In this document: positions 24,131 through 32,331 of the stretch, piece by piece
How the letters are laid out: every line of letters begins with the position of its first letter
Position numbering within the stretch: the stretch's first letter is position 1
Source: Patescibacteria group bacterium
GTDB lineage: Bacteria > Patescibacteriota > Saccharimonadia > CAILAD01 > GCA-016700035
Direction: 5' to 3'
DNA: 43,717 bases
Assembly: GCA_030917125.1 (NCBI GenBank)
Contig: JAUPVH010000001.1
Location: 1 to 43,717 of the forward strand
The notes under the pieces: generated by a model
What the model saw: the letters and a program-made list of their open reading frames with translations, nothing else
What the model was told of the DNA's origin: nothing
Database searches by the model: none
Position numbers and translations under genes: made by a program

Positions 24131-25393
24131 ATGTTTCTAGATTACACAACAGTTCAAGTTCAAGCAGGACGCGGCGGTGATGGCCGGGTCTCGTTTCTTC
24201 GTAATCGCCATAATCCACGCGGTGGTCCAGATGGCGGCGATGGCGGACGCGGCGGTGACGTGATTGTGCAAGCCAGCCATAATAGCTCGACGCTCTCGAA
24301 ATATCGCGTTAAAAAAGTTTGGAAGGCCGAGATGGGTGTGGCGGGTGGTCCAAACAAATGCTCTGGTAAAAATGGGCAGGATCTCATTATTATCGTCCCA
24401 CCGGGAACGATCGTGCGGCGTGGTGATGATGTGATTGCTGATTTAACAGAAGATGGCCAGTCGGCCGTCGTAGCCCGTGGTGGTAATGGTGGGCGCGGAA
24501 ACACGCATTTTGTGAGTTCTACCTACCAGGCGCCAAAGTTCGCGGAGCTTGGTTTGCCAGGTGATGCGGCCGAATTAGTCTTCGAGCTCAAACTCATTGC
24601 CGATGTTGGCTTAGTCGGCTTGCCAAATGCCGGAAAATCTACCTTACTTTCAGTGGTTTCATCGGCTCGCCCAAAGATTGCCGACTATGCTTTCACGACC
24701 CTCACCCCAAATCTCGGCATGGTGCGCTACCACGATAACGAGCTTATTTTTGCTGATATTCCCGGCCTCATCGAAGGCGCTTCAGAAGGTAAAGGCCTGG
24801 GTGATGAATTCCTTCGCCATGTTGAACGTACCCGAGCGTTGGTTCACCTCGTGGATGCTACAGATGAAGACGTTGCAAAAAGTTTTACGACCGTGCGCAA
24901 GGAGCTGGCAGGCTATTCGGAAAAGCTCGCCCATAAGCCAAGCGTGGTTGTCCTCTCAAAGTCGAGCTATCTCTTAGAAGACGAGCTTAAACTCAAGCGC
25001 AAGCAATTGGCGCGCGCTGCCAAAATTAAGATGGCTGAAGTTGTACTTATTTCAGCACAGGAACATATGGGCATTGATGAGCTACTCGCCGTGACCACAC
25101 GCGTGATTGCCGAGGCGCCGGTGTACGAAGCCGCTGAAGATGAGCAAATTATTGATGTGCCGGTAGAGTCGGTGGTGGATTGGTATTTGGAGCCAGAAGC
25201 TGATAATCGGTTTGTACTCAAGGGCAACGTTGCCGATCGCTGGGGCGGTCGCACCAACTTCCAGCAGGATCAGGCCGTGGAGCGCTTGCGTCGAGCGATG
25301 AGTCGGGCGGGGGTATTTCGTCGGCTCAAACAGCTGGGTGCTCCAGAAGGCAAGACAACCATCATCGTTGGAGGACATGAGCTTACATGGTAA
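24131..25393 (+). CDS. obg: Obg-family ribosome-associated GTPase
   Basis: A 420-residue protein that acts in 50S subunit maturation and stress signalling. The N-terminal Gly-rich Obg fold (about 1-157), GTPase domain (about 158-330) and C-terminal OCT-like domain (about 335-412) are in the usual order. G1 is GLPNAGKST, G3 is DIPGLIEG and G5 is ISA. G4 should read NKxD but is Ser276-Lys-Ser-Ser in VVLSKSSYL, so the Asn and Asp that select guanine are missing. The rest of the fold is intact. The stop overlaps the next gene. Confidence 0.92.
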   Translation: MFLDYTTVQVQAGRGGDGRVSFLRNRHNPRGGPDGGDGGRGGDVIVQASHNSSTLSKYRVKKVWKAEMGVAGGPNKCSGKNGQDLIIIVPPGTIVRRGDDVIADLTEDGQSAVVARGGNGGRGNTHFVSSTYQAPKFAELGLPGDAAELVFELKLIADVGLVGLPNAGKSTLLSVVSSARPKIADYAFTTLTPNLGMVRYHDNELIFADIPGLIEGASEGKGLGDEFLRHVERTRALVHLVDATDEDVAKSFTTVRKELAGYSEKLAHKPSVVVLSKSSYLLEDELKLKRKQLARAAKIKMAEVVLISAQEHMGIDELLAVTTRVIAEAPVYEAAEDEQIIDVPVESVVDWYLEPEADNRFVLKGNVADRWGGRTNFQQDQAVERLRRAMSRAGVFRRLKQLGAPEGKTTIIVGGHELTW

Positions 25394-25929
25394 GTTTTGA
25401 GGTTGGCGGCAAAAAGATTGAGTGTGAAACTCGACCAGACTTATTTAGTCCCAAAGATTTAGATCGCGGTACCAGACTTTTATTGGAGCAGGTGCAGGAT
25501 GCGAACTACAATCATGCACTCGATTGGGGCTGTGGCTGGGGAGCGATGGCGTTGTGGCTAGCTGCAAATAATCCAAAGGCCGGTGTAATCGGGCTGGATA
25601 GCGATATTGGAGCAATTAAAGTAGCTCAGAGCAATGTGGAACGCAACGCACTCAATAATGTTGAGATTGTTGCGAGTCATTGCTTTGAAGATGTCGATGC
25701 TCGAGAGCTCGACCTCATTGTAAGCAATCCACCAACACATCGAGGCAGAGAAGTTGTTGAGAATATGATTGCCGAGAGTCGTGAGCGGCTAGTGCAGGGT
25801 GGAAAATTAATGATTGTAGTTGAAGCCCGGCTTAAGCCTTGGGTACAACGAGCCTGTACAGAAGTTTTTGGCGAGTGTGAAGTGAAAGCCCGCACTAACA
25901 AGCATGTTGTAATTGAAGCCGCGAAGTAA
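25387..25929 (+). CDS. RsmC-like class I methyltransferase
   Basis: A 180-residue SAM-dependent methyltransferase. LDWGCGWGAMAL (about 45-56) is motif I and VSNPPTHRG (about 115-123) is the NPP motif of base N-methyltransferases. The closest well-known relatives are RsmC and RlmG, which make N2-methylguanine in rRNA. It has only the catalytic domain, about half of RsmC. It starts inside the end of obg and is probably co-translated with it. Confidence 0.8.
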   Translation: MVSFEVGGKKIECETRPDLFSPKDLDRGTRLLLEQVQDANYNHALDWGCGWGAMALWLAANNPKAGVIGLDSDIGAIKVAQSNVERNALNNVEIVASHCFEDVDARELDLIVSNPPTHRGREVVENMIAESRERLVQGGKLMIVVEARLKPWVQRACTEVFGECEVKARTNKHVVIEAAK

Positions 25930-25956
25930 AAACCGCCCTCCTTTTTAGGAAGACGG
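25927..25956 (-). terminator. Terminator of gene 25945-26469
   Basis: CCGTCTTCCT and AGGAGGGCGG pair on the minus strand around AAAA, followed by TTTTTA. Confidence 0.7.
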
Positions 25957-26469
25957 ATTGTCGGCATCGAGTACCGCTAGAAAGCTCGCGCCAGCTCGCC
26001 ACGTAGCGCTATAGGAGCGCATGCTCAGTCGCGCCACTTCACCCCAGCGGTGAGCAAATGTGACATAGCTTACTGGTGTGCGGTGCTGGGTACCGTCCTG
26101 CAGGATAGTGCCGTAGGCCACAACATCGCCAAAGCCTTCAGCTCGTTCGATATGCTGCTCTCGCCAAGTACAGAGTTCAGACAAGGTGCCTGCTCGTGCG
26201 TGATTGTCGTGCAGCCAGTCGTTTGCATTGCTGCAAGTGAAGCCATCGGCCGGGCTGACGATGGTGATGGTGAGTTCGGTCGGTTCGCACGTAGCTTCCG
26301 CTGCAAAATCCGTGTGATCTACGGCTGGCTGTACGGCGTAGTCGACCATGTTGTCGAAAGTTTCAGCACAGAACTCCAGCATGTCGGGGATCGGATGGAG
26401 CTTGATGGTGTATTTACTGAGGACAGGGGGCTGCACAATTCCTCCAGATGGTAAAGGTACCAGGGGCAT
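25945..26469 (-). CDS. Hypothetical protein, single-gene cassette
   Basis: A 174-residue protein I do not recognise. It begins MPLVPLPSGG and has five cysteines and several Trp and His residues (CTWREQHIERAEG, FAHRWGEVARL, SATWRAGASFL). There is no clear signal or membrane helix. No good Shine-Dalgarno precedes the ATG at 26469. The terminator overlaps its last codons. It is divergent from the zinc-finger gene at 26565 and the two -35 boxes overlap. Confidence 0.55.
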   Translation of the reverse strand: MPLVPLPSGGIVQPPVLSKYTIKLHPIPDMLEFCAETFDNMVDYAVQPAVDHTDFAAEATCEPTELTITIVSPADGFTCSNANDWLHDNHARAGTLSELCTWREQHIERAEGFGDVVAYGTILQDGTQHRTPVSYVTFAHRWGEVARLSMRSYSATWRAGASFLAVLDADNPSS

Positions 26470-26481
26470 GATAGCAAAAGC

Positions 26482-26510
26482 TGTGTAGAAGATAAAGAAA
26501 TTATTGACAA
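26482..26510 (-). promoter_or_regulatory. Promoter of gene 25945-26469
   Basis: On the minus strand, TTGTCA (26505-26510), 17 bases and TACACA (26482-26487). The -10 is poor. The -35 shares bases with the plus-strand -35 at 26504-26509. Confidence 0.45.
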
Positions 26511-26532
26511 ATTATTGTTTAAGTTGTAATAT
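26504..26532 (+). promoter_or_regulatory. Promoter of the zinc-finger gene
   Basis: TTGACA (26504-26509), 17 bases and TAATAT (26527-26532). Confidence 0.8.
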
Positions 26533-26564
26533 GTACGCGTCATTGTACCCTTACCGAAAGTGGA

Positions 26565-26951
26565 ATGTTGCACAGACCACCCAACCCCAATGTCCCTGGC
26601 TGTACGGTTGTCGCCTTGCCAGGCGGCCAGTACACCTTTCGTGAAGTGCGTCGCGATGCCGACCGGTGCTCGTACTGCAAGTCCCGCAAGAAGCGGGTGT
26701 ACTACGACTACGAGAACATGGAAGGTCGCCCAGCGTTCTGCAACATGCAGTGCTGGTTCGGCTACATCCTCCGGGATCACTTGCGGCGTAAGCCTTCGCC
26801 GCAGTACCGCGAGCCGCAAGCCAAGGGCAAGGCCAACCCCAAGAAGGCCGACCCGAAGAAGCCCAAGCGTCGTCCGGCAACGACCCGGAGGCCCAGGGAA
26901 GTTGCTCGGCGTTCTCGACGTCAGCCGGTGGCCAGTACCACCATAACGTAG
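26565..26951 (+). CDS. Small zinc-finger protein with basic tail
   Basis: A 128-residue protein. CSYCKSRKK at about residue 35 and CNMQCWFGY at about 59 make a CxxC/CxxxC zinc site of the treble-clef or TRASH-like type. Residues 75-125 are a Lys/Arg/Pro-rich tail with KKADPKKPKRRP, suited to nucleic-acid binding. AAAGTGGA precedes the ATG. Third positions are almost all G or C. It has its own promoter and terminator. Confidence 0.7.
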   Translation: MLHRPPNPNVPGCTVVALPGGQYTFREVRRDADRCSYCKSRKKRVYYDYENMEGRPAFCNMQCWFGYILRDHLRRKPSPQYREPQAKGKANPKKADPKKPKRRPATTRRPREVARRSRRQPVASTTIT

Positions 26952-26966
26952 AGCTTCGGTTCTACC

Positions 26967-27003
26967 GCCCCACCTCCGCTTGGAGGTGGGGCACATCTTT
27001 TTA
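26967..27003 (+). terminator. Terminator of the zinc-finger gene
   Basis: GCCCCACCTCC and GGAGGTGGGGC form an 11-bp stem around GCTT, followed by ACATCTTTTTAC. Confidence 0.85.
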
Positions 27004-27082
27004 CTTGAAAAAATCTGTGATATCTGGCAAAATAAAGCAGTTCTTTTAATAAATAACCAAATCAAAACGATACTTTTAACGA

Positions 27083-27159
<77 letters not shown>

Positions 27160-27180
27160 GGATTTAATGAACATGTTAAA

Positions 27181-27209
27181 CAGGCACTCTATTATGGGTG
27201 TCTGTTTTT
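27181..27209 (+). terminator. Terminator of tRNA-Ala
   Basis: CAGGCACTC (27181-27189) pairs with GGGTGTCTG (27196-27204), followed by TTTTTG. Confidence 0.8.
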
Positions 27210-27278
27210 GTCCTCGTAGTTAGAGCTCAGGCTGTCAATAGGCGGCGCCTGAAGAAGTCGATGCATGTCAAAAGGTCA

Positions 27279-27307
27279 TGGACAATTACTCATAAATATG
27301 CTAATCT
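27279..27307 (+). promoter_or_regulatory. Promoter of gene 27350-28408
   Basis: TGGACA (27279-27284), 17 bases and TAATCT (27302-27307). Confidence 0.65.
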
Positions 27308-27349
27308 CATTGCACTTATTGTCGCACCTACTATTTGAAGGGGTACACC

Positions 27350-28408
27350 ATGTACGATCCATGGTTGAATGAACGGCAAGCAACTTCAAGCCGCGTTGAG
27401 GCAGAGGCTGCCCACGCGGCGCGCCAAGCGGCTAGCGTCCTAGGTCAGGAACAAGTCAGTCAGCAACTTGCTGAAGCACGAGCGATGGGCGAGCGACAAG
27501 CAATCGAAGCGGCACAGCGGCTTGAGGCTGAAGCTCACCATGTCCAACACATGCACTACTTGCAGGCGACCGGTCAAATCGGCGGTCATGCACCTGTAGC
27601 TGGTGTGAGTGGTATTTCTTCACCGTCTCAGGGCCTGCCAACACGGCCACCTCCTTACGTATCTCCTGACGAGAAAGCCGCCCGAGACCAAGCCATACTT
27701 GAACAGCAGCATGCTCATGCCCAAGCCAGGCTTGAAATGCAGCGCGCTCAAGCCGAGAGAGACGAGGCGGAAAGAATCCGACCTTTTCGAAGGAACCAGA
27801 AGCGAGCCCTGGCCGCAATACGTGAAAATGGTCCGGACCACTTGACTGGTGCCGAGATCATTCAGGCGGCAGTTTTGTTCCTGTCTACTGCATCTACTGC
27901 CTATCTGGGTATCAGCTTGTCGGTATTGCTTGTCACTGGTTCTTGGAGCGGTGGCTTCAGCTGGATGTGGATGTGTGCTCTGGTGGTTGCGCTGGTCATT
28001 CCAGTCACTCCTATAGTGCCGGGCTGGTTTGATTTCTCGGAAGGGCTGTGGCTCGTGTTTATTCCGATTCTGATCAGCACCCTGCATCACCAAGAAGAAT
28101 ATACCTTCTGGGGGATCGCGCCATTGTTGATTGTCGTCACTTTGCTCTACGTGGCTGTCTGGGTGATGAACCTGTTCGCCTGGCAAATCTGGGAGAAAAG
28201 TTGCCGCAGGGAGCGGAACCTACTTAGACAGAATCTGCCATGCGACTATTGCGGACGACCAGCAAAACACATTGTAATCACTGAGTCTTGTTTTGAAGGT
28301 GGCAGAATCACCGTTGTGGCTTGCTGGAAACATGGGTACTCGACTCCGTGGACTGAAGAACTCGAGGTTGCGCTCCTCGATAAAACTCTTCCGCCAAACG
28401 GACAGTGA
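27350..28408 (+). CDS. Coiled-coil membrane protein with C-terminal zinc-like motif
   Basis: A 352-residue protein. I start at the ATG at 27350, where GAAGGGG lies upstream. The N-terminal 170 residues are Ala/Glu/Gln/Arg-rich with two coiled-coil stretches (about 15-65 and 110-150) split by a Pro/Gly-rich linker. Three to four membrane helices follow (about 170-275). The C-terminus has CDYCGRPAKH and later ACWKHG, which look like zinc ligands. An export or scaffolding role is possible but no family is recognised. It has its own promoter and terminator. Confidence 0.7.
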   Translation: MYDPWLNERQATSSRVEAEAAHAARQAASVLGQEQVSQQLAEARAMGERQAIEAAQRLEAEAHHVQHMHYLQATGQIGGHAPVAGVSGISSPSQGLPTRPPPYVSPDEKAARDQAILEQQHAHAQARLEMQRAQAERDEAERIRPFRRNQKRALAAIRENGPDHLTGAEIIQAAVLFLSTASTAYLGISLSVLLVTGSWSGGFSWMWMCALVVALVIPVTPIVPGWFDFSEGLWLVFIPILISTLHHQEEYTFWGIAPLLIVVTLLYVAVWVMNLFAWQIWEKSCRRERNLLRQNLPCDYCGRPAKHIVITESCFEGGRITVVACWKHGYSTPWTEELEVALLDKTLPPNGQ

Positions 28409-28413
28409 ACTCA

Positions 28414-28448
28414 CCGGGGGCTTTCTTAGGAGAGCCCCCGGAATTTGT
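28414..28448 (+). terminator. Terminator of gene 27350-28408
   Basis: CCGGGGGCT (28414-28422) pairs with AGCCCCCGG (28433-28441), followed by AATTTGTT. Confidence 0.75.
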
Positions 28449-28569
28449 TACTGGAGTAATCTGTAGCTCGTATCTCTATAGGAAAAACGTGCATTTGGCA
28501 CGTTCTTTTTTTTCATTAATTTAAACTTATTAAACAGAGTGTATGATTTTGCGTGCTAAAATTAAGATT

Positions 28570-30021
28570 ATGAAAAAGCTTTTGCTCCGCTCACTCACGA
28601 TTGCGGGCTTAATCTCTGCCTTCACGCTTCTTTCTAGTCAACAAGCTTCGGCGGCAACCGTAACCCTTAATGGCGGTTGCAGTATTGATAATGCAATTCT
28701 TTCTGCAAATAACGACGCAGATACTGGTGGCTGTACAGGTTCCGGCATTTATGGCGATGATGAAATTATTGTCCCAACTGGCACATGGAATGTTGGTGCG
28801 AGTGTGCAAAGTGAAGGGAATCTTACTGTAACTGGCGCTGGTATGGGCGATAGTATTATTGATGCTGGGGATAACTACGCAGGGATCCAATGTAACAACA
28901 CAGGCGTTGGGCTATTGAACTTGGATGTAAATGGTCTAACTATTCGTAATACAGTAAGTAGTAGTGGAGCCTTTCCGCTCGCTGCCGGCAATTGCAATTT
29001 GAGTGTCTCGGATGTTGAAATTACAGATAGCCAGGAAGACGCGAATATTTATTTTAATCTAGAGCAAGATGGGGTGACGGCTCAGTTGAATATTTCTAAT
29101 GTATATATTCATGACACATTAGGTGCTGGAGTGACGGTATTAGTAGCTGGTGAAGGAGTAACCAATCAAGCAGATGTTCAGATAGATAACCTCACCGTAG
29201 CGCAGGCCAATAATAATAGTAAAGTCTTGGGGGGTGTTGCAATAAGCGCTGGCGACGACAATATTGCATCAAATCACACCGCCAATGTTCTGATACGCAA
29301 TAGCACTTTTACAGATAACGGTACAAATGACTCATATGGTGTGTTTGGGGTGGCGCAGTCGGGGATAGGCGGTGGCGTAGATACGGTTGATATTGCACTA
29401 GACAATATTACGATCGTAAATCATAAGGTGGATGGTAGCTTTCCAGCTTCTGGAATTTTGGCTGCTGCTTCTACTCCCACAGGAGGCACGGCAAATGTTT
29501 CAATTACCGCGACAAACGTGTTGCTGGCTAACAACACAGCTAACTCGGCACAAGCTAATTGTGCAGCCTTAGGATTTGGTTCAGGTGGTACAGAAACGGC
29601 AATAATTACTTCTTTAGGAAATAATATTACGGACGATACGAGTTGTGGCTTTACGAGCTCTGGCGACCAGCAAAACGTAACAAATATCCTCTCAACCCTC
29701 GGTCCATTGCAGGATAACGGTGGAAGTGTGCCCACTATGGCGCTACTCACAGGTTCACCGGCGATTGATGGAGGGGCGGTAGTGAGCGGCATCACAGCAG
29801 ATCAGCGAGGCGTAGCTCGTCCACAGTGTGCAGCCTTTGATGTTGGTGCTTATGAATACGATGGAGTATGTCCGACTTTAGTGAGTGCACCTTCTAATCC
29901 TAGTGAATCAGACTCTATGCAAAATACGTTGGCTGAAACGGGAGATAATTATTTGTCATATTTTGCAGGGTTCATCTTGCTCATAGCTACAGGTTTTGGG
30001 ATTTTAAGGAGAATAGTTTAA
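28570..30021 (+). CDS. Beta-helix surface protein with LPXTG-like tail
   Basis: A 483-residue exported protein. I start at the ATG at 28570, where TAAAAT lies seven bases upstream and a signal peptide (MKKLLLRSLTIAG, cleavage after QASA) begins; an upstream ATG at 28543 would place extra basic residues in front. CSIDNAILSANND is a CSLREA-like opening. The middle is an Asn/Thr/Val-rich right-handed parallel beta-helix, and DQRGVARPQCAAFDVGAYE is the usual end of that fold. The C-terminus is LAETG, a membrane helix and RRIV, the layout of a sortase substrate. It is likely an adhesin-type surface protein. Confidence 0.8.
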   Translation: MKKLLLRSLTIAGLISAFTLLSSQQASAATVTLNGGCSIDNAILSANNDADTGGCTGSGIYGDDEIIVPTGTWNVGASVQSEGNLTVTGAGMGDSIIDAGDNYAGIQCNNTGVGLLNLDVNGLTIRNTVSSSGAFPLAAGNCNLSVSDVEITDSQEDANIYFNLEQDGVTAQLNISNVYIHDTLGAGVTVLVAGEGVTNQADVQIDNLTVAQANNNSKVLGGVAISAGDDNIASNHTANVLIRNSTFTDNGTNDSYGVFGVAQSGIGGGVDTVDIALDNITIVNHKVDGSFPASGILAAASTPTGGTANVSITATNVLLANNTANSAQANCAALGFGSGGTETAIITSLGNNITDDTSCGFTSSGDQQNVTNILSTLGPLQDNGGSVPTMALLTGSPAIDGGAVVSGITADQRGVARPQCAAFDVGAYEYDGVCPTLVSAPSNPSESDSMQNTLAETGDNYLSYFAGFILLIATGFGILRRIV

Positions 30022-30047
30022 TAAAAACCCCTCCAACGAGTGGAGGG
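30022..30047 (-). terminator. Terminator of the methyltransferase gene 30055-30810
   Basis: CCCTCCA (30029-30035) and TGGAGGG (30041-30047) pair. On the minus strand the tail is GGTTTTTATT. No T-run follows on the plus strand, so the beta-helix gene has no terminator of its own visible. Confidence 0.7.
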
Positions 30048-30054
30048 AAGGGTG

Positions 30055-30810
30055 CTAGCGCTTTTCGGCGACGAAAAAGATGTCGCCACGCAGCAGATTG
30101 AGCTGAGGGCCGTAGTGGATCATCATCCGCAAGTAGTGCGTGATGATCTGGAGGTTGCGCCCGAGAGAACGGTGCGGAACGTCGTGGGTGGCCGCATCCA
30201 TTTCGCTCCGGAAACGTTGCCGTTGCCAGGGCCATGGCGAACCAGCAGCTACCACCGTGAAGCCGATGTGCTGAGTCAGCTGGTACAAGAGCGGCAGTGG
30301 CATGGGTCGCTTGTGGTCAGTGTCGAGCCAGAAGTTTTCGGCAGCCACGATGGGGTTGCGCATATTCGGCGTGACGATGACCATGCGACCACCTGAAGGC
30401 AGGTAGTCGTAGATGAGCTGGAGCAACTCGACCTGCTCATCGGCCTGGAAGTGCTCGATGAGGTGAGAGGCCACGATGGCATCGTACTCACCCGGATTGG
30501 CTTCGATGTGACCTTCCAGGAAGTCGAAGACCTCCCAATAGAGCACATCCAACTTTTGCTCGTCGAGCTTACGCACTTGTTCGGAGTTGTTGTCGATCCC
30601 GGTAACGCGTGTTCCGGCAGCCTCGAGTTCCTGCATGAGAAAGCCCTGGCCGCAGCCGAGGTCGAGCACGTGACTACGACCGCGCAGGTATGGAAAGATC
30701 ATGGCGATGTAGCTCATCGCGCCATCGCGGCCGCCGCTGAAGGCGTACGGATCTTGCTGTTTGCGGACGCCAACAGATTGCTGGCGCCTGATCTTCTCGG
30801 CGATTGACAT
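30055..30810 (-). CDS. Class I SAM-dependent methyltransferase
   Basis: A 251-residue protein. LDLGCGQGFLMQELE is motif I, VTGIDNN is the ribose-binding acidic strand and IVASHLIEHF is motif IV. SGGRMVIVTPNMRN follows as post-motif. The layout resembles UbiE/glycan-associated methyltransferases acting on small molecules or sugars. CTGGGGGAA precedes the ATG. It is a single-gene minus-strand cassette with G/C-ended codons, its own promoter and a terminator. The substrate is unknown. Confidence 0.78.
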   Translation of the reverse strand: MSIAEKIRRQQSVGVRKQQDPYAFSGGRDGAMSYIAMIFPYLRGRSHVLDLGCGQGFLMQELEAAGTRVTGIDNNSEQVRKLDEQKLDVLYWEVFDFLEGHIEANPGEYDAIVASHLIEHFQADEQVELLQLIYDYLPSGGRMVIVTPNMRNPIVAAENFWLDTDHKRPMPLPLLYQLTQHIGFTVVAAGSPWPWQRQRFRSEMDAATHDVPHRSLGRNLQIITHYLRMMIHYGPQLNLLRGDIFFVAEKR

Positions 30811-30849
30811 GGTGGTTCCCCCAGGGGTTCAAGGTGCGGATGAGTAGAA

Positions 30850-30878
30850 ACTATACCATGCAGATAGCTCCAAGACAA
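30850..30878 (-). promoter_or_regulatory. Promoter of the methyltransferase gene
   Basis: On the minus strand, TTGTCT (30873-30878), 17 bases and TATAGT (30850-30855). It diverges from gene 30901. Confidence 0.65.
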
Positions 30879-30900
30879 GGAAAAGCGGTATACTAATGGT

Positions 30901-31269
30901 ATGCAACGTTGGCTTAAAAATTATCTCTCTACGTTTGGTCCACAATTTGTGCGCGGTATTGGCGTGCTGGCGACCGAAGCGCAGTTTGAGCGCAAAAAGT
31001 TTTTGGCCGCTACACATCCTTTACCAAATTTTTTTGAGACCACTAAACGGTTCGATAAAACTGATAAGTTAGCAGCACGTCTTCGTTTGGCGGTGTGGGC
31101 AAGTATTGCGCTAGCGTGGATGTTCTCGATTACGGTCTTAGCATTTTTGCGCTTGAACGCCACGCAAATCATTGCACTTATTCTCATCGTGAGTCTTCCG
31201 GCCCCATATATCTTGCTCAGAATCGCCGCTTGGTGTTTGCCAAAACGCCCGAAGGCTAGTCGCAACTAA
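30901..31269 (+). CDS. Small two-helix membrane protein
   Basis: A 122-residue protein. A polar N-terminal half (about 1-62) contains FVRGIGVLATEAQFERKKF, and two membrane helices follow (about 64-86 and 90-110), ending in a basic tail. TATACT lies six bases before the ATG with no Shine-Dalgarno. It belongs to the backbone style and precedes ddl, so an envelope role is possible. I do not recognise it. Confidence 0.6.
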   Translation: MQRWLKNYLSTFGPQFVRGIGVLATEAQFERKKFLAATHPLPNFFETTKRFDKTDKLAARLRLAVWASIALAWMFSITVLAFLRLNATQIIALILIVSLPAPYILLRIAAWCLPKRPKASRN

Positions 31270-31293
31270 TTCACACCAGGTATACTGACAACT

Positions 31294-32331
31294 ATGCAAA
31301 CAGGGGTGAGATTAGGAATTTTAATTGGGGGGCCATCTCCCGAATATGAGGTCTCGCGTGCTTCGGCAGATAATATTTTGGCTGCGGTTGAGCAGCTGGG
31401 GTATGCCACCAAGCCAATATTAGTTACACCCGACCATAGTTGGTACGTGTATTCTGATCGCTCTGCGTATCTGGCAAATGAGTATGAGGAAGCGTTTGGA
31501 GTTCGGGATGCGGTGGAGAAGTTGCCCTATCTGATTGATGCGGCGCTGATTGCCATGCACGGGGTGTTTGGTGAAGACGGCGGTGTGCAGCGGCTGCTCG
31601 ACCGGGCGGGGTTGCCGTATCAGGGGAGTGGTGTGCGCGCCAGTCGGCTGGCGTTTGATAAACATGCTGCCAGCCAAGTGCTGCGTCGTGCAGGCTTTGC
31701 TGTGCCGGATTACACGTTATTAGAGCGAGCCAAGTGGGTGGTGGCGCGACCGCGGATTATTCGTCAGGCGGTGGCGGCGTATGGTTTGCCGGTGGTGGTG
31801 AAGCCGAATGCTAGTGGAAGTTCAATTGGCGTGACAATCGCGCGCGATACTTCTGAGTTGACCGAGGCGCTTGAGCTAACCAGCGCACAGCACGGGCAGG
31901 TGATTGTGCAGCGCTTTATGCGTGGCCACGAGGTTACCTGTGGGATTTTAGAGCAAGCCGGTGAGGTTTTTGCTTTGCCGCCGACATTAATCCAGCCGGT
32001 TGGGCAGCACTTTTTTGACTACAAGGCAAAATATACGGCTGGGGCGACGGAAGAAATTACGCCGGCACCGTTCTCTGAAGCGACAAATGCCGCTATTGGG
32101 AGAACTGCGCTAGGGGTGCATCGGGCGCTAAAGTTGCAGGGCTACAGTCGGGTGGATATGATCTTGGCTCAACGTCGGTTGTGGGTGCTGGAGGCTAACA
32201 CGCTGCCGGGGATGACCAACACAAGTTTGTTGCCTCAAGCTGCCGCCGCCATCGGGATAGATTTTGTTGGCCTGGTTGGCGAGCTGGTGCAACACGCACT
32301 GACACGCCCAGAAGTGGTAGAATTATCATAA
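31294..32331 (+). CDS. ddl: D-alanine-D-alanine ligase
   Basis: A 345-residue ATP-grasp enzyme that makes the D-Ala-D-Ala dipeptide for peptidoglycan. The N-terminal GGPSPEYEVSRASA segment, the GEDGGVQRLLD loop, VVKPNASGSSIGV in the ATP-grasp core and VLEANTLPGMTNTSLLP (Mg ligands and substrate site) are all present. TATACT lies seven bases before the ATG. The stop overlaps the murF start, and murF, which uses the product, follows. Confidence 0.94.
   Translation: MQTGVRLGILIGGPSPEYEVSRASADNILAAVEQLGYATKPILVTPDHSWYVYSDRSAYLANEYEEAFGVRDAVEKLPYLIDAALIAMHGVFGEDGGVQRLLDRAGLPYQGSGVRASRLAFDKHAASQVLRRAGFAVPDYTLLERAKWVVARPRIIRQAVAAYGLPVVVKPNASGSSIGVTIARDTSELTEALELTSAQHGQVIVQRFMRGHEVTCGILEQAGEVFALPPTLIQPVGQHFFDYKAKYTAGATEEITPAPFSEATNAAIGRTALGVHRALKLQGYSRVDMILAQRRLWVLEANTLPGMTNTSLLPQAAAAIGIDFVGLVGELVQHALTRPEVVELS

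Noticed and set aside
26319..27065. Long minus-strand frame across the zinc-finger gene
   Set aside because: It crosses the promoters and terminator of the divergent genes and is an overlap shadow of the GC-rich zinc-finger gene.
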